Assembly (NCBI RefSeq): GCF_030811115.1
Contig: NZ_JAUSQK010000001.1
Coordinates: 124,001-188,000, forward strand
Length of the DNA: 64,000 bases
Direction of reading: 5' to 3'
From: Olsenella profusa DSM 13989
GTDB taxonomy: Bacteria; Actinomycetota; Coriobacteriia; Coriobacteriales; Atopobiaceae
Shown: piece by piece, positions 17,397-26,882 of the stretch
How positions within the stretch are numbered: the stretch's first letter is position 1
How the letters are laid out: every line of letters begins with the position of its first letter
The notes under the pieces: generated by a model
The model's database searches: none
What the model was told of the DNA's origin: nothing
The model's input: only the letters and a program-made list of their open reading frames with translations
Translations under genes and position numbers: made by a program

Positions 17397-18413
17397 TCAC
17401 CCCTCTTCCTGCGAGTACTTGATGCGCGGATCAAGATAGGCGTAGATGATGTCGACCACCAGGTTGATGACCACGAAGATGATGCCAATGAGCAGCACGA
17501 CGCCCTGGACCACGGGGAAGTCGGACTTGAGGATGCAGTCCACGACGTACTTGCCGATGCCCGGCCAGGCGAAGACCGTCTCGGTGAGCAGGGCACCGCC
17601 CAGAAGGCTGCCCAGCTGCAGGCCGATGACCGTGGTGACCGGCAGCATGGCGTTGCGCAGGGCATGGTGGCGGTTGACGCGGCCGACGGGCAGCCCCTTG
17701 GCGCGGGCCGTGCGCACGTAGTCCTCGTCCAGCGTCTCGAGCATGCTGGAGCGGGTCATGCGCGTGATGATGGCCATGGAGTAGAGCGAGAGGGCCAGCG
17801 CCGGCATGATGATGTGCTGCAGGGCATTGCCAAAGGCCTCGAAGTCACCGGAGAGCAGGGTGTCCAGCAGGAAGAGGCCCGTGCCCCCCACGGGAGTGAA
17901 CAAGGGGTCGATGCGCCCGCCCGAGGGCAGGACGTGCAGCGTCCCAGAGAACAGGATGATCATGAGCATGCCGGACCAGAAGATGGGCATGGACACGCCC
18001 ACCAGGGCGAGCACCATGGAGAGGGCGTCGACCGCGGTGCCCTTGTGCACGGCCGACACCACACCCAGGGCGATGCCGATGACCGCGGCCAGGATGATGG
18101 CCACGATGGCGAGCTCGGCCGTGGCGGGAAAGCGATTGGCGAGCTCCGCCGTCACGGGCACGTGCGTATAGTACGAGGTGCCCAGGTCCCCGGTGAGGAC
18201 GCCGCCGAGGAAGCCCAGGTACTGCGCGACGAGCGGACGGTTGAGCCCGTTGGCCTCCCGCCATGCGTCCATCGCCTGCTGTGTGGCATGCTCCCCCAGC
18301 ACGACCGGTGCCGGGTCGGGAGAGAAGACGCGCATGATCAAGAACACTACGATCGACAGCCCCAGCAGCACCGGAATGGCCTGCAGGACGCGCTTCACGA
18401 TGTACTTCAGCAT
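17397..18413 (-). CDS. oppB: Oligopeptide ABC transporter permease (OppB/DppB type)
   Basis: Inner-membrane subunit of 338 residues. It begins MLKYIVKRVLQAIPVLLGLSIVVF, the typical OppB first helix, and carries the EAA loop YVRTARAKGLPVGRVNRHHALRNAMLP near residues 220-246. Six hydrophobic segments are visible. GGAGGGAG precedes the ATG at 18413. The gap of 127 bp to oppA is the largest inside the operon and may hold a processing or attenuation site, though no strong hairpin stands out. Confidence 0.93.
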   Translation of the reverse strand: MLKYIVKRVLQAIPVLLGLSIVVFLIMRVFSPDPAPVVLGEHATQQAMDAWREANGLNRPLVAQYLGFLGGVLTGDLGTSYYTHVPVTAELANRFPATAELAIVAIILAAVIGIALGVVSAVHKGTAVDALSMVLALVGVSMPIFWSGMLMIILFSGTLHVLPSGGRIDPLFTPVGGTGLFLLDTLLSGDFEAFGNALQHIIMPALALSLYSMAIITRMTRSSMLETLDEDYVRTARAKGLPVGRVNRHHALRNAMLPVTTVIGLQLGSLLGGALLTETVFAWPGIGKYVVDCILKSDFPVVQGVVLLIGIIFVVINLVVDIIYAYLDPRIKYSQEEG

Positions 18414-18540
18414 GCTCGACTCCCTCCTCCCAAGATCTCTGACATGAATTTCCCTTTCCAACGAAGGGGTCCAGGTCGTCTCGATCGACCCGGACCCCAG
18501 ACTCGACTTCCTGAGAGAAGCGCTGCCAGGAGAGGCGCCG

Positions 18541-20145
18541 CTAGGACGTCTTGGTGCAGTTGCGCAGGAAGGTGACGGCCGTGGGATGGAACACGAAGCC
18601 GTCCACGCCCTCCTTGTAGCCCAGGATGTTGGTGGAGTGCGAGATGGGCAGCCACACCTGCTCGCGGGCGACGAGCTGCTCGCACTGGTGGTAGATGTCG
18701 TCGCGCTCGGGGCCCTCGGGGGTCTTGAGGCCCTGGGCGATGAGGTCCTTGTACTCCTGGTTGCTGTAGCGGGCGACGTTCATGGTGACGTCGTCGGCCG
18801 CGAGGAGGTTCATGAAGTTGTCCGGATCGCCGTTGTCGCCGTTCCAGCCATAGAAGCACACGTCGTAGTTGCCGGCCTGGACGGCGTCCTTGTAGCTCGT
18901 CCAGTCGTACTGGTCGATCGTCATGTCCACGCCGGCGTCACGCAGGTAGCCCTGGATGGACTCGGCCAGGGCCGTGCCGCCCTTGCCGTTGTAGGGGCGC
19001 GGGTTTGAGTAGGTGATGCACTTGACGGTGGTGATGCCGAGGTCAGCGAGCTCCTGCTTGGCAGCCTCCGGATCATAGGCCGTCTGCTTGACGTCCTCGT
19101 CGTAGGGGGCCATCCACAGGGGAAGGATGGAGTTGGCATAGGTGGCATAGCCGTTGTAGAGGGTGTCCACGATCGTCTGGACGTCGACCGCCTTGGCGAA
19201 GGCCTGGCGGGCGGTTGCGTCCTTGAAGGTGGCCGACTGCGTGTTGAAGGCCAGGTAGTTTATGTTCATACCATCGATCTTGTAGATCTTGTCGCCGTTC
19301 TTCTCCACCTGGTCGACGACGGCCTCGTCGATGCCGTCGATGATGTCGGCCTCGCCGTTGGCGAGCGCCGTGACGCGCGAGGCGTTCTCGGCGATGAAGC
19401 GGAAGACGATGTTCTTGGGCTTGCCGGCGTTGTCCTTGTCCCAGTAGTCGTCAAAGCGGGTGAGCTGGATGTCGGAGTTCTTGGTCCAGCTCACGAACTG
19501 GTAGGGGCCCGTGCCGACGGGATGCTCGTTGAGGTCGCCCTTCTCGGCGGCCGTGGGGCTCACGATGGGCGACGCCATGCACATGGCCAGGTTGGCAAGG
19601 AAGGCCGAGGAGGCGGCACGCAGGGTGATGACGAGGGTGGTGTCGTCGGGGGCATCGATCCTCTCGATGCCGTCGCCCGTCTCGGCGGAGCCGAAGGTGA
19701 ACTCGGCGTAGGGCATGTCCTCGGTGCGGTTGGGCTCCAGCTGCCGCTCGATCGAGGCCTTGGCGGTCGCGGCGTTGAAGTCGGTACCATCGTGGTACTT
19801 GATGCCCTCGTGCAGCTTGAAGGTGTAGGTCAGGCCGTCGTCGGAGACCTCGTAGCTCTCGGCGAGACCGGGACGGATGGCACAGGAGTCGTCCTCGTAC
19901 TGGAGGAGGTTCTCGTACACCTGCACCATGAGCTTCGCGGACTCGCCGTCGTCGATCATGGCGGGGTCGAGGCCACGGGGGTCGGCGCCCTGGGCAAAGG
20001 TGATGGTGTAGTCGCCACTGGCGGCACCGGAGCCACCGACACGCTGGCTGCCGCAACCGGCGAGGGCAAAGGCGGAGGTGGCGCTCACGGCTGCCATGGC
20101 CTTGACGAAGCCTCTTCTCGAAAGCTGTGCCCTGGTGGATTCCAT
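18541..20145 (-). CDS. oppA: Peptide ABC transporter substrate-binding lipoprotein (OppA/DppA type)
   Basis: Extracellular solute-binding protein of family 5, 534 residues. The N-terminus LSRRGFVKAMAAVSATSAFALAGC combines a twin-arginine-like pattern with a lipobox (LAGC, Cys near residue 31). Mature sequence has the family core: GLAESYEVSDDGLTYTFKLHEGIKYHDGTDF in pieces, then VGTGPYQFVSW. It captures peptides for OppBCDF. The start at 20145 has AAGGGAGACATAGT upstream. It is the first gene of the operon and a perfect 18-bp palindrome lies 56 bp upstream of it. Ligand preference cannot be told. Confidence 0.93.
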   Translation of the reverse strand: MESTRAQLSRRGFVKAMAAVSATSAFALAGCGSQRVGGSGAASGDYTITFAQGADPRGLDPAMIDDGESAKLMVQVYENLLQYEDDSCAIRPGLAESYEVSDDGLTYTFKLHEGIKYHDGTDFNAATAKASIERQLEPNRTEDMPYAEFTFGSAETGDGIERIDAPDDTTLVITLRAASSAFLANLAMCMASPIVSPTAAEKGDLNEHPVGTGPYQFVSWTKNSDIQLTRFDDYWDKDNAGKPKNIVFRFIAENASRVTALANGEADIIDGIDEAVVDQVEKNGDKIYKIDGMNINYLAFNTQSATFKDATARQAFAKAVDVQTIVDTLYNGYATYANSILPLWMAPYDEDVKQTAYDPEAAKQELADLGITTVKCITYSNPRPYNGKGGTALAESIQGYLRDAGVDMTIDQYDWTSYKDAVQAGNYDVCFYGWNGDNGDPDNFMNLLAADDVTMNVARYSNQEYKDLIAQGLKTPEGPERDDIYHQCEQLVAREQVWLPISHSTNILGYKEGVDGFVFHPTAVTFLRNCTKTS

Positions 20146-20200
20146 ACTATGTCTCCCTTGCTGCAGTTGGATATGCCCTCGAAAATATGCATCCATAGAG

Positions 20201-20218
20201 CATAATTCAGGAATTATG
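20201..20218. promoter_or_regulatory. 18-bp palindrome upstream of oppA, candidate operator
   Basis: CATAATTC-AG-GAATTATG is a perfect inverted repeat 56 bp before the oppA start, AT-rich against a GC-rich background. Position suits repression or activation of the peptide-uptake operon. The regulator is unknown. Confidence 0.5.
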
Positions 20219-20847
20219 TTTCAGGTTCAATAACGGAACGCTCTGTTATCCGAGCCGTAACAGTCCGCGCCACTGAGCGGGGATGAGCGGCCACCCACCC
20301 GATGGGTGGCCCCAGGGGGCATACGCGCATGCCTCCAACAGTTCCCCGGGCTGGCGGCCTCCCCTCTGACCTGCGTGGCAGACATGCTCTGAACTACCTG
20401 CTCACAATCCTCTGAAGTGCTCATACCGGATTCTCTGAAATCTTCGCTGACTCGTCCTTGGCGGCAAGCCCAGAGGGTGTCCTATGACAAAAGAGGTCGC
20501 ACGACATGCCCAGAATTTGACCAAAGCGGTCGCAAAGTCGATAGGTTTTTGAGTAAAATTGGTCGCAACACCAGGAAGACCATACCATGCCCCGGAGGCT
20601 GACATGTCGTTGTGGAGAAGCTGCGCATGACGCAACCGTATCTGACCTGTAGGGAATGCCCACAGCGGTGAGCCAGTTTATCACCATGCAGGAGTATGGA
20701 GCGCTAGACGGCGGACTTCATGTAGCTGGTCGATACGGGCGTGATATTGCCTTGTTACAACGTCCATGCATCACAGGTGTCTCTGGCCCTCAACGAGCAG
20801 CACAGTGATACCTTTTACCACGCCAGCAGGGCAAAGCGGTCGCGTCC
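20219..20847. repeat. Gene-free spacer with a strong hairpin and three 33-bp periodic repeats
   Basis: GGCCACCCA/TGGGTGGCC (20289-20297/20303-20311) forms a 9-bp stem. Further on, GGTCGC occurs at 20495, 20528 and 20561, exactly 33 bp apart, each preceded by a related AT-richer string (TGACAAAAGA, TGACCAAAGC, GAGTAAAATT). On the minus strand this reads GCGACC-N2-TTT repeats. Short open frames here have no convincing start site or family. A fourth GGTCGC lies at about 20838. Function is unknown; the repeats are too degenerate for CRISPR. Confidence 0.45.
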
Positions 20848-22233
20848 CTACCCTCGATCGAGGAACCACTGCCAGGCAGGCACTACCCGCACGGTTCCGT
20901 GGGGCATGTTCACCGTGTCGCTTGCGCGCAGCGTGATGAGCGTTCCCTCGTCCAGACCCGTTCTCGCCATGGCGGCATCGAGGGAATCGAGTTCCCGCCT
21001 CCTGGTCCTTTCGGCCTCGAGTGACAGGGGCACCTGGTAGAGCGCATAGGGCGTTGTCGTCGCCTCTCCCGCGAACGCCTCGCCCACGATGAAGTCGACC
21101 TTCTGGCGCTGAGGGCCAGGGTCGGTATACGAGGAGACGGCGTCGGTGCGCCTGCCTGCCATCCTGCGTCGCAGCTCTAGGTACACTGCCGTTTCGAGCC
21201 GAAGTCCGATGTCCTCCTGACTTGCGCGCGATACGGCATAGGCAAGTCCAGGGTCCACGGCATAGCCTTTTGGTGGATTGGTGCTGTTCGAGAGGGGCTG
21301 GCGCGTGTACTCCCAAAGTTCGAAGTAGAGGTAGGCCTGCCGAAAGAGCCTGCAGAGCTCTTGCGCGCGCTCCCATCCGACCTTGTAGCCCGCGTCGCGT
21401 AGCGTCGTGCAGATGCCGTTGACCGAGAGCTCCCGCGCCGTGGTGCGCAGGATGAGCAGTGCCATCTGATAGGCGAGGGGAACGGGCGCACGCGGGAGGC
21501 GCTCGGCAACGTCACGAGCGACCACATCCCTGACGTATCCCTGCAGGACCTCGATACGCGCAGATGGCGTATCGTCTTGCACGGCGGGGAACCCACCCAT
21601 CGTAAGGTAGCGGTCGAAGAGGGCTTCGAGTGCCGTGCGCTTGGCGGGTGAGTATGCGCCGGGAGCGGCGCCAACGAACGCGCTCGTATGGAAGGAAGCT
21701 GGGAGCTGCTCCTCGTGAAAGCGGAGGAACTCGGAAAAGGACAGGGGAAGCATCTCATGCGTATGGGATCTCCCGCGGAACGCGGTCGCAATTTCGCTAG
21801 AGGACACCTTTGACGATGAGCCCGTTACCACGAGGGTGACCTTCTCGTCTTCGGCTACCCTCCTACAGAACCCCTGCCATCCCTCACAGTCCTGCACCTC
21901 ATCCAGAAACAGGTACGCCCCATCCGTTCGTGCGGTGGGCACCTGACGCCAGTACTCGTCGAGCACCTCATCCATCACGTGCCCACCTTGGGGAAGTCGG
22001 TCGTCCGAAAAGTCAAAGTAGAACAGGCTGCTCCGCGGCGCGCCCTGCGCTATGAGCCTGCCCATGTGCTGAAACAGGTAAAACGTCTTTCCGCTCCGCC
22101 GCATTCCCGTGATGATGTGCACGCGATTGAAGCGCGCAGGCGGCATGAGCGCCTCCATGATGTCATCGCGCTCGACAACGGTGGGAAGCTGCTCAGCAAG
22201 GCGTGCACGGACCAGCTCTGGGATAACACCCAT
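20848..22233 (-). CDS. AAA-family ATPase with DUF4143 C-terminal domain
   Basis: 461-residue protein of the DUF4143 ATPase group. Walker A is GMRRSGKT (near residue 45), Walker B is GAYLFLDEVQ, followed by VVTGSSSKVSSSEIATAFRGRSHTHEMLPLSFSEFL (a sensor-like GSSS and the typical FRGR.....L.PLSF.E pattern). The C-terminal half has the DUF4143 layout with KVDFIVGE, a nuclease-like KVDF motif. Such genes are widespread, often mobile or near toxin-antitoxin genes; their role is poorly defined. The ORF starts at 22233 under a promoter overlapping a perfect palindrome, suggesting autoregulation. It stands alone, with GC content a little lower than its neighbours at the 5' end. Confidence 0.85.
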   Translation of the reverse strand: MGVIPELVRARLAEQLPTVVERDDIMEALMPPARFNRVHIITGMRRSGKTFYLFQHMGRLIAQGAPRSSLFYFDFSDDRLPQGGHVMDEVLDEYWRQVPTARTDGAYLFLDEVQDCEGWQGFCRRVAEDEKVTLVVTGSSSKVSSSEIATAFRGRSHTHEMLPLSFSEFLRFHEEQLPASFHTSAFVGAAPGAYSPAKRTALEALFDRYLTMGGFPAVQDDTPSARIEVLQGYVRDVVARDVAERLPRAPVPLAYQMALLILRTTARELSVNGICTTLRDAGYKVGWERAQELCRLFRQAYLYFELWEYTRQPLSNSTNPPKGYAVDPGLAYAVSRASQEDIGLRLETAVYLELRRRMAGRRTDAVSSYTDPGPQRQKVDFIVGEAFAGEATTTPYALYQVPLSLEAERTRRRELDSLDAAMARTGLDEGTLITLRASDTVNMPHGTVRVVPAWQWFLDRG

Positions 22234-22244
22234 ATAATGCTCCT

Positions 22245-22293
22245 ACTTCTCCTATACTAGGAGAAGTATATTCTCTCGCTTCTTATTAAACAA
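22245..22293 (-). promoter_or_regulatory. Promoter with overlapping palindromic operator for the DUF4143 ATPase
   Basis: On the minus strand TTGTTT (plus 22288-22293) and TATACT (22265-22270) are separated by 17 bp, a good sigma-70 type promoter. ACTTCTCCTA-TAC-TAGGAGAAGT (22245-22267) is a perfect 10-bp-arm palindrome overlapping the -10 region and start point; a half site AGAGAAGT lies upstream near 22293. This arrangement suits a repressor. Confidence 0.6.
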
Positions 22294-22573
22294 GAGAAGT
22301 TAGGGTACAGGGAGCATGACACTGACGGCAGGAGCAATCGGAAGCGTGCCACCCGCTGTCGCCGCCGTTGACCTTGAGGCCGTTGGCGTCGTCCTCGTCC
22401 ACGGTGGCGGGCAGACCGATGGAATCGATGGCGTCCATCTGGTACGCGTCACCGCCGAAGATGCGGATGATGCCCGCCCTGTCCGCATCCCAGTCGATCT
22501 GGTCAAGGAGCTAGGTGTTGCATGTCAACAGGTTGTTGCCGCTGACCGTGACAGGCGACAGGGTCTGCGTCAT
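22286..22573 (-). pseudogene. Possible gene remnant with an internal amber codon
   Basis: Read from the ATG at 22573, an open frame of protein-like composition (MTQTLSPVTVSGNNLLTCNT) hits TAG at 22511-22513, then continues in the same frame as LLDQIDWDADRAGIIRIFGG and onwards to TAA at 22286. Acidic, Asp/Gly-rich content with normal codon choice on both sides of the stop suggests a decayed coding region. I do not recognise the family. It sits between the broken epimerase gene and the DUF4143 ATPase. Confidence 0.3.
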
Positions 22574-22624
22574 GCATCGGCCGTGACAGAGGGCCCGTTC
22601 CCCTTGTCACGACCTTCCGTCACG

Positions 22625-24151
22625 TCACACGTCGAGCTCGCTCACGACCTTGGGGTACTCGCGCATCTCGTCGGGCGCATGCAGCGGATCCCACACCTGG
22701 GCGAAGAAGGGGTCCACCTTGGCGCGGGCGCCGTAGTTCCAGCTTGTGCGCTCGCATATGGGACACCAGTGCCCACCCTCCAGCACCAGGCGCGGGCTCG
22801 CCTCGAACTCGTGGCCAAAGGCGCAGCGGAAGCGCAGCCTGCCACTCCAGTCGCCCTTCTCCATTACCTCGGAAAGGCAGGCGCCCCCACGGAATTTCGC
22901 AGCTCCACGCATATCCTCGAGCGCGAGCTCGCCCTCGGGCTTGTTCTCGTCGTAGCCATGGTCAATGTGCACGACCGTACCCCAGTCCGTGAAGTGGTCC
23001 ATCTCGCTGACCTTGTGGGGAAGCGTCTCCCAGGCGGCTCGACTGCCCCAGAAGGCGTCGATGTGGTCCTCCATGTTGTGGTTGATGAAGTGGCGGGTGC
23101 CATGGTCGGAGCCGAGGAGCCTCCCAAAGCTGTCCTTGATGAGGGCGCCCATGAGTCTCTGACCGCCTGGAAGCCCGCAGAGCGCCCTGGAAAGGCCCTT
23201 GCCCGCACCCAGTCTGGCAAGGTAGGCATCATAGAAGTACCGCATGCTGTCGGAGCGAAAGTGCAGATAGCCCTCGAGGCTGTTGGAGTCCAGGTAGTAC
23301 TGGCCGTGGAAGTTGCGGATGGCGTAGTGCTTGGGGTTGACCACGAAATCGAGGCTTCCGAAGCCCATCTCCCCGTATATCGCCTGGTACATCTGGCAAG
23401 TGCTCACGCGGCATGGCTCGCCGCCGCCAACGTTGTAGACGTGACACCAGAACGCGCCGGGTAGGCTCCCCGCAGCGTCATAGGAGGCCAGGTGGGCCAT
23501 CATCGTGCCCGAGTCGCGGTCTGAGACGTACTCGAGCACGTTGTCGAGGCAGTTGTGAAACTGGATGGCGTCGCGGACCCTGGCCATGGCGGGACCGATG
23601 ATGCCCGTTTGGCGCAGGCTGACCCAGCGCCGGAGGCCCGACTCGATCACGTACCGCTCCGCGGCGACCTTCGAGACGGCGTAGTAGTCAAACATGCTCG
23701 GCTTGATGGGATCGCCCACGCGCCCCCAGTGGATGGGCGGCATGCGGTCGCCCATCTCGGCCACCGTGCCAATATAGACAAGGGCGGTGGCGTCCGCCTG
23801 CCCGAGCTCCCTCACGGTCTCCACGAGGTTGCGCGTGCCGCCAAAGTTGACCTGCATGGCGGTTGCGGGATGGTAGTCCGCGGCCGGCGAGACGAACGCC
23901 GCCATGTGCAGCACGAGGTCGCAGCCCTTAAGGCAGGCCACGAGCGCAGCGCGGTCGTCGAGGTCTCCCCAGACGATGCTGAGCCCGGCCCGCCCCTAGA
24001 ACGGGGACATCGCCGCACGGTTCTTCTTGGAGTCGCGCACGAGAAGGACGAGGTCGTACTCCTTGCCCACACTGGGCAGCATCGCCTTGAGCGAGGCCAT
24101 GCCCATGCCGCCCGAGGCACCCGTCATGAGAACCCGTGGGATATGGCTCAC
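22625..24151 (-). pseudogene. NAD-dependent epimerase/dehydratase-like gene interrupted by an in-frame TAG
   Basis: From a GTG at 24151 (GGGAG upstream) the frame encodes a Rossmann start, RVLMTGASGGMGMASLKAML, then stops at TAG 23996-23998 after RAAMSPF. The same frame resumes (GLSIVWGDLDDRAALVACLKGCDLVLHMAAFVSP) and runs to 22625. The rest holds YYAVSKVAAERYV (SDR Tyr-x3-Lys), a substrate domain, and a C-terminal cysteine-containing module (FRCAFGHEFE ... WCPICERTSW) that looks like a zinc ribbon. The full product would be about 508 residues. A single nonsense change at a poorly conserved loop broke it, so decay is recent or this is a base-call error. An internal GTG at 23941 could give a truncated protein lacking the NAD-binding glycine motif. 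Confidence 0.75.
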
Positions 24152-24309
24152 GCTATTACTCCCCTCCCCATGCCCACGACGTCGGCCCTGTGCTCGGCGA
24201 CCGCCCGAGAGAGCGGGATGGTGTGCGACGCGCGTCCGATGCACGGCGTGGGCGTCCGGCTTCATGCCGCGTCTCGCGGTGCCGTATGCAGGACGCTGGC
24301 GTCAGTGCC

Positions 24310-25713
24310 CTAGAATTCCGCATTGCCCACGGTGCGCGGGTGCGGGATGACATCGCGGATGTTGTCCATGCCCGTGAGGTACATCACGAGGCGCTCGAAA
24401 CCCAATCCGAAGCCCGCATGGCGACATGTGCCGTAGCGACGCAGGTCGAGGTAGTACCTGTACTGGCGGGAGTCCATGCCCAGCTCCGCGATGCGCCGCT
24501 CGAGCATGTCGAAGCGCTCCTCGCGCTGGGAGCCGCCGATGATCTCGCCGATACCCGGCACCAGGCAGTCCGCGGCGGCCACGGTCCTGCCGTCGTCGTT
24601 CATGCGCATGTAGAAGGCCTTGATGGCCGCAGGATAGTCCGTCACGAACGTGGGCCTCTTGAAATGCCGCTCGGTGAGGTAGCGCTCGTGCTCGGTCTGC
24701 AGGTCCACACCCCAGCTCACGGGGTACTCGAACGTCTGGCCAGCCACCTGGGCGTCCTCCAGGATCCTGATGGCATCCGTGTAGCTCACGCGCGCGAAGT
24801 CGCTCGTCGCCACGTGCCCCAGGCGCTCAAGCAGCCCCTTGTCCACGAACCTGTTGAGCATGGCCAGCTCGTCGGGACAGGCTTCCATCACGCGGGCGAT
24901 GACATCCTTGAGCATCTCCTCGGCCACGTCCATGTCCTGGGCGAGGTCGCAGAAGGCCATCTCGGGCTCCAACATCCAGAACTCGGCGGCATGACGGCGG
25001 GTGTTGGAGTCCTCCGCACGGAAGGTGGGGCCAAAGGTGTAGACGTCGCCAAAGCTCAGGGCAAAGCTTTCGGCCTGGAGCTGGCCAGAGACCGTGAGGT
25101 TGGTCGCCCTGCCAAAGAAGTCCTGGCTCCAGTCGACGCCGCCCTCGTCCGTGCGGGGCGGATCGTCCACGTCGAGCGTGGTCACACGGAACATCTCGCC
25201 CGCACCCTCGGCGTCGGATGCCGTGATGATGGGCGTGTTGACGTAGACGAAGCCGCGCTCCTGGAAGAACCGGTGGATGGCGAGGGCCGCCACGCTGCGC
25301 ACGCGGAACACCGCCCGGAAGAGGTTGGTGCGACTGCGCAGGTGCTGCTGGGTGCGCAGGAACTCGCGGCTCTGACGCTTCTTCTGCATGGGATAGCTGG
25401 GATCGGCCGCACCCTCCACCTCGATGGACATGGCCTGCAGCTCGAAGGGCTGGGGCCGTTCGGGGGTGAGGGCGAGGGCGCCGCGCACGACGAGGGCGGA
25501 GCCCACGGTGAGGGCGGCCACCTCGTCGTAGTTGGCGACCGTCTCGCGGTTCATGACCACCTGCAGGTCCTTGAAGCAGCTTCCGTCGTTGAGCATGACG
25601 AAGCCGAAGTTCTTCATGTCGCGGACGGAACGGACCCAGCCCGCCACCGTGACGGTGGCGTCACCCAGCTCGTCCGCGTCCGCAAAGAGCGTCGCTATCC
25701 TCGTGCGGTCCAT
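24310..25713 (-). CDS. asnS: Asparaginyl-tRNA synthetase
   Basis: Charges tRNA-Asn; class II enzyme of 467 residues. The N-terminal OB fold has [23 protein letters not shown]; the catalytic domain has motif 2 ([25 protein letters not shown]) and motif 3 ([28 protein letters not shown], the AsnRS type ending). The start at 25713 follows AAAGAGGCACC. It reads divergently from the Fur-type regulator with about 150 bp between the starts. With AspRS encoded too, no amidotransferase route would be needed for Asn-tRNA. Confidence 0.97.
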   Translation of the reverse strand: MDRTRIATLFADADELGDATVTVAGWVRSVRDMKNFGFVMLNDGSCFKDLQVVMNRETVANYDEVAALTVGSALVVRGALALTPERPQPFELQAMSIEVEGAADPSYPMQKKRQSREFLRTQQHLRSRTNLFRAVFRVRSVAALAIHRFFQERGFVYVNTPIITASDAEGAGEMFRVTTLDVDDPPRTDEGGVDWSQDFFGRATNLTVSGQLQAESFALSFGDVYTFGPTFRAEDSNTRRHAAEFWMLEPEMAFCDLAQDMDVAEEMLKDVIARVMEACPDELAMLNRFVDKGLLERLGHVATSDFARVSYTDAIRILEDAQVAGQTFEYPVSWGVDLQTEHERYLTERHFKRPTFVTDYPAAIKAFYMRMNDDGRTVAAADCLVPGIGEIIGGSQREERFDMLERRIAELGMDSRQYRYYLDLRRYGTCRHAGFGLGFERLVMYLTGMDNIRDVIPHPRTVGNAEF

Positions 25714-25860
25714 GGTGCCTCTTTCGTCCGTGATGCCCCGCTGCAACGCCCCCCACCATAGCGCAATGGCCCGCATCGCCAAAGGGGGGGCACGCCGAGG
25801 CATGGGGTATCATGGTTGGGCGACATCGGGAGGCGAGGTGACAGGACGAGGGAAGGCGCC

Positions 25861-26259
25861 ATGGCCAAGGCGATTCGACATTCGCGCCAGCGCGACATGA
25901 TCTATGAGTACCTCTGCGGCACCCGGGAGCATCCCAGCGTCGAGACCATCTACTCCGACCTCAAGAAGTCCTGCGAGAGCCTGAGCCTCGCCACGGTCTA
26001 CCGCAACCTCAGGATCCTCCAGGGGCTTGGACAGGTGCGTGCCGTCGCAATCGTCAACGGCACCGAGCGCTTCGAGTCCATCTACCGCGAGGAGCACGCG
26101 CACTTTGCCTGCGCCGAGTGTGGGCGCGTGTTTGACATACCGGACGTCCTGCCCGACACGACACGCATCGCCACACGGTGCCCAGACATCGGCCGCATCG
26201 ACCACACCACCCTCACGCTGCGTGGCGTCTGCGCGGACTGCCTTGCCAAGCAAGGCTAG
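25861..26259 (+). CDS. Fur-family metalloregulator (PerR/Fur type)
   Basis: 132-residue DNA-binding repressor. The winged helix has the family recognition helix SLATVYRNLRILQGLGQV (residues about 42-59), the dimer/metal region has HAHFACAECGRVFDIP (first CxxC of the structural zinc site) and CADCL near the C-terminus (second CxxC). The regulatory-site residues expected for PerR (His, Asp) cannot be distinguished from Fur by eye, so the metal is open. GAGGGAAGG precedes the ATG. The next gene, a methionine-sulfoxide reductase, is co-oriented, which favours a peroxide-response role. Confidence 0.88.
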   Translation: MAKAIRHSRQRDMIYEYLCGTREHPSVETIYSDLKKSCESLSLATVYRNLRILQGLGQVRAVAIVNGTERFESIYREEHAHFACAECGRVFDIPDVLPDTTRIATRCPDIGRIDHTTLTLRGVCADCLAKQG

Positions 26260-26379
26260 GTGGCACGAGGCGCCGGGCATGGCGCTCCCCCGGTCCGTAA
26301 GGGGTCCTCTCGAAGAGATTGCCCCGCCGACCGGCGCCCGCGTACGATCGAGGATGGGACCAGGAAGGGGACAGGAGGC

Positions 26380-26871
26380 ATGGCAGAGGTGGACTACGGG
26401 CTGCTGGCCAGACAGGTGGAGGCCCTCGCCGAGGGTGAGGGCCACTGGCTGCCCCTGCTCGCAAACACGGCCGCACTCCTGTGGGACGCGCTCCCCGACA
26501 TCAACTGGGTAGGGTTCTACCTGCATGCATGCAACGGCCCGACAGACGAGCTGGTGCTGGGCCCCTTCCAGGGACGGATCGCCTGCACGCACATCGCCCT
26601 GGGCGCAGGCGTCTGTGGCACCGCGGCCGCGCGGGACGTCACCCAGCTCGTACCCAACGTGCACGAGTTTCCCGGTCACATAGCCTGTGACAGCGCCTCA
26701 AGCGCCGAGGTCGTCGTACCCCTGCACGACGCGCACGGCCAGGTGGCGGCCGTGCTCGACCTCGACTCCCCCACTAGGGAACGCTTCGACGAGGAGGACG
26801 CCCAGGGCCTCGAGCTTGTGGGTCACGCCATCGAGCGCGCCGTCGACCTCGCGGGGCCGGCGTTGGCATAG
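26380..26871 (+). CDS. msrC: Free methionine-(R)-sulfoxide reductase, GAF-fold
   Basis: Cytoplasmic repair enzyme that reduces free Met-R-sulfoxide. The 163-residue protein is a single GAF domain. It carries NWVGFYL, then cysteines at about 69, 79 and 103 (GRIACTHI, GVCGTAA, HIACDSAS); the spacing of 10 and 24 residues equals that of the catalytic trio in E. coli fRMsr (84, 94, 118). VVPLHD....GVLDLDSP-type ending is present (VVVPLHDAHGQVAAVLDLDSP). AGGAAGGGGACAGGAGGC precedes the ATG. It follows the Fur-type regulator by 120 bp and may belong to the same oxidative-stress unit. Confidence 0.9.
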   Translation: MAEVDYGLLARQVEALAEGEGHWLPLLANTAALLWDALPDINWVGFYLHACNGPTDELVLGPFQGRIACTHIALGAGVCGTAAARDVTQLVPNVHEFPGHIACDSASSAEVVVPLHDAHGQVAAVLDLDSPTRERFDEEDAQGLELVGHAIERAVDLAGPALA

Positions 26872-26882
26872 CGACCCCCCGG

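Noticed and set aside
20485-20575. Possible CRISPR array (33-bp-spaced repeats)
   Set aside because: Only three units, the conserved part is 6-7 bp with loose flanks, and no cas genes are nearby.
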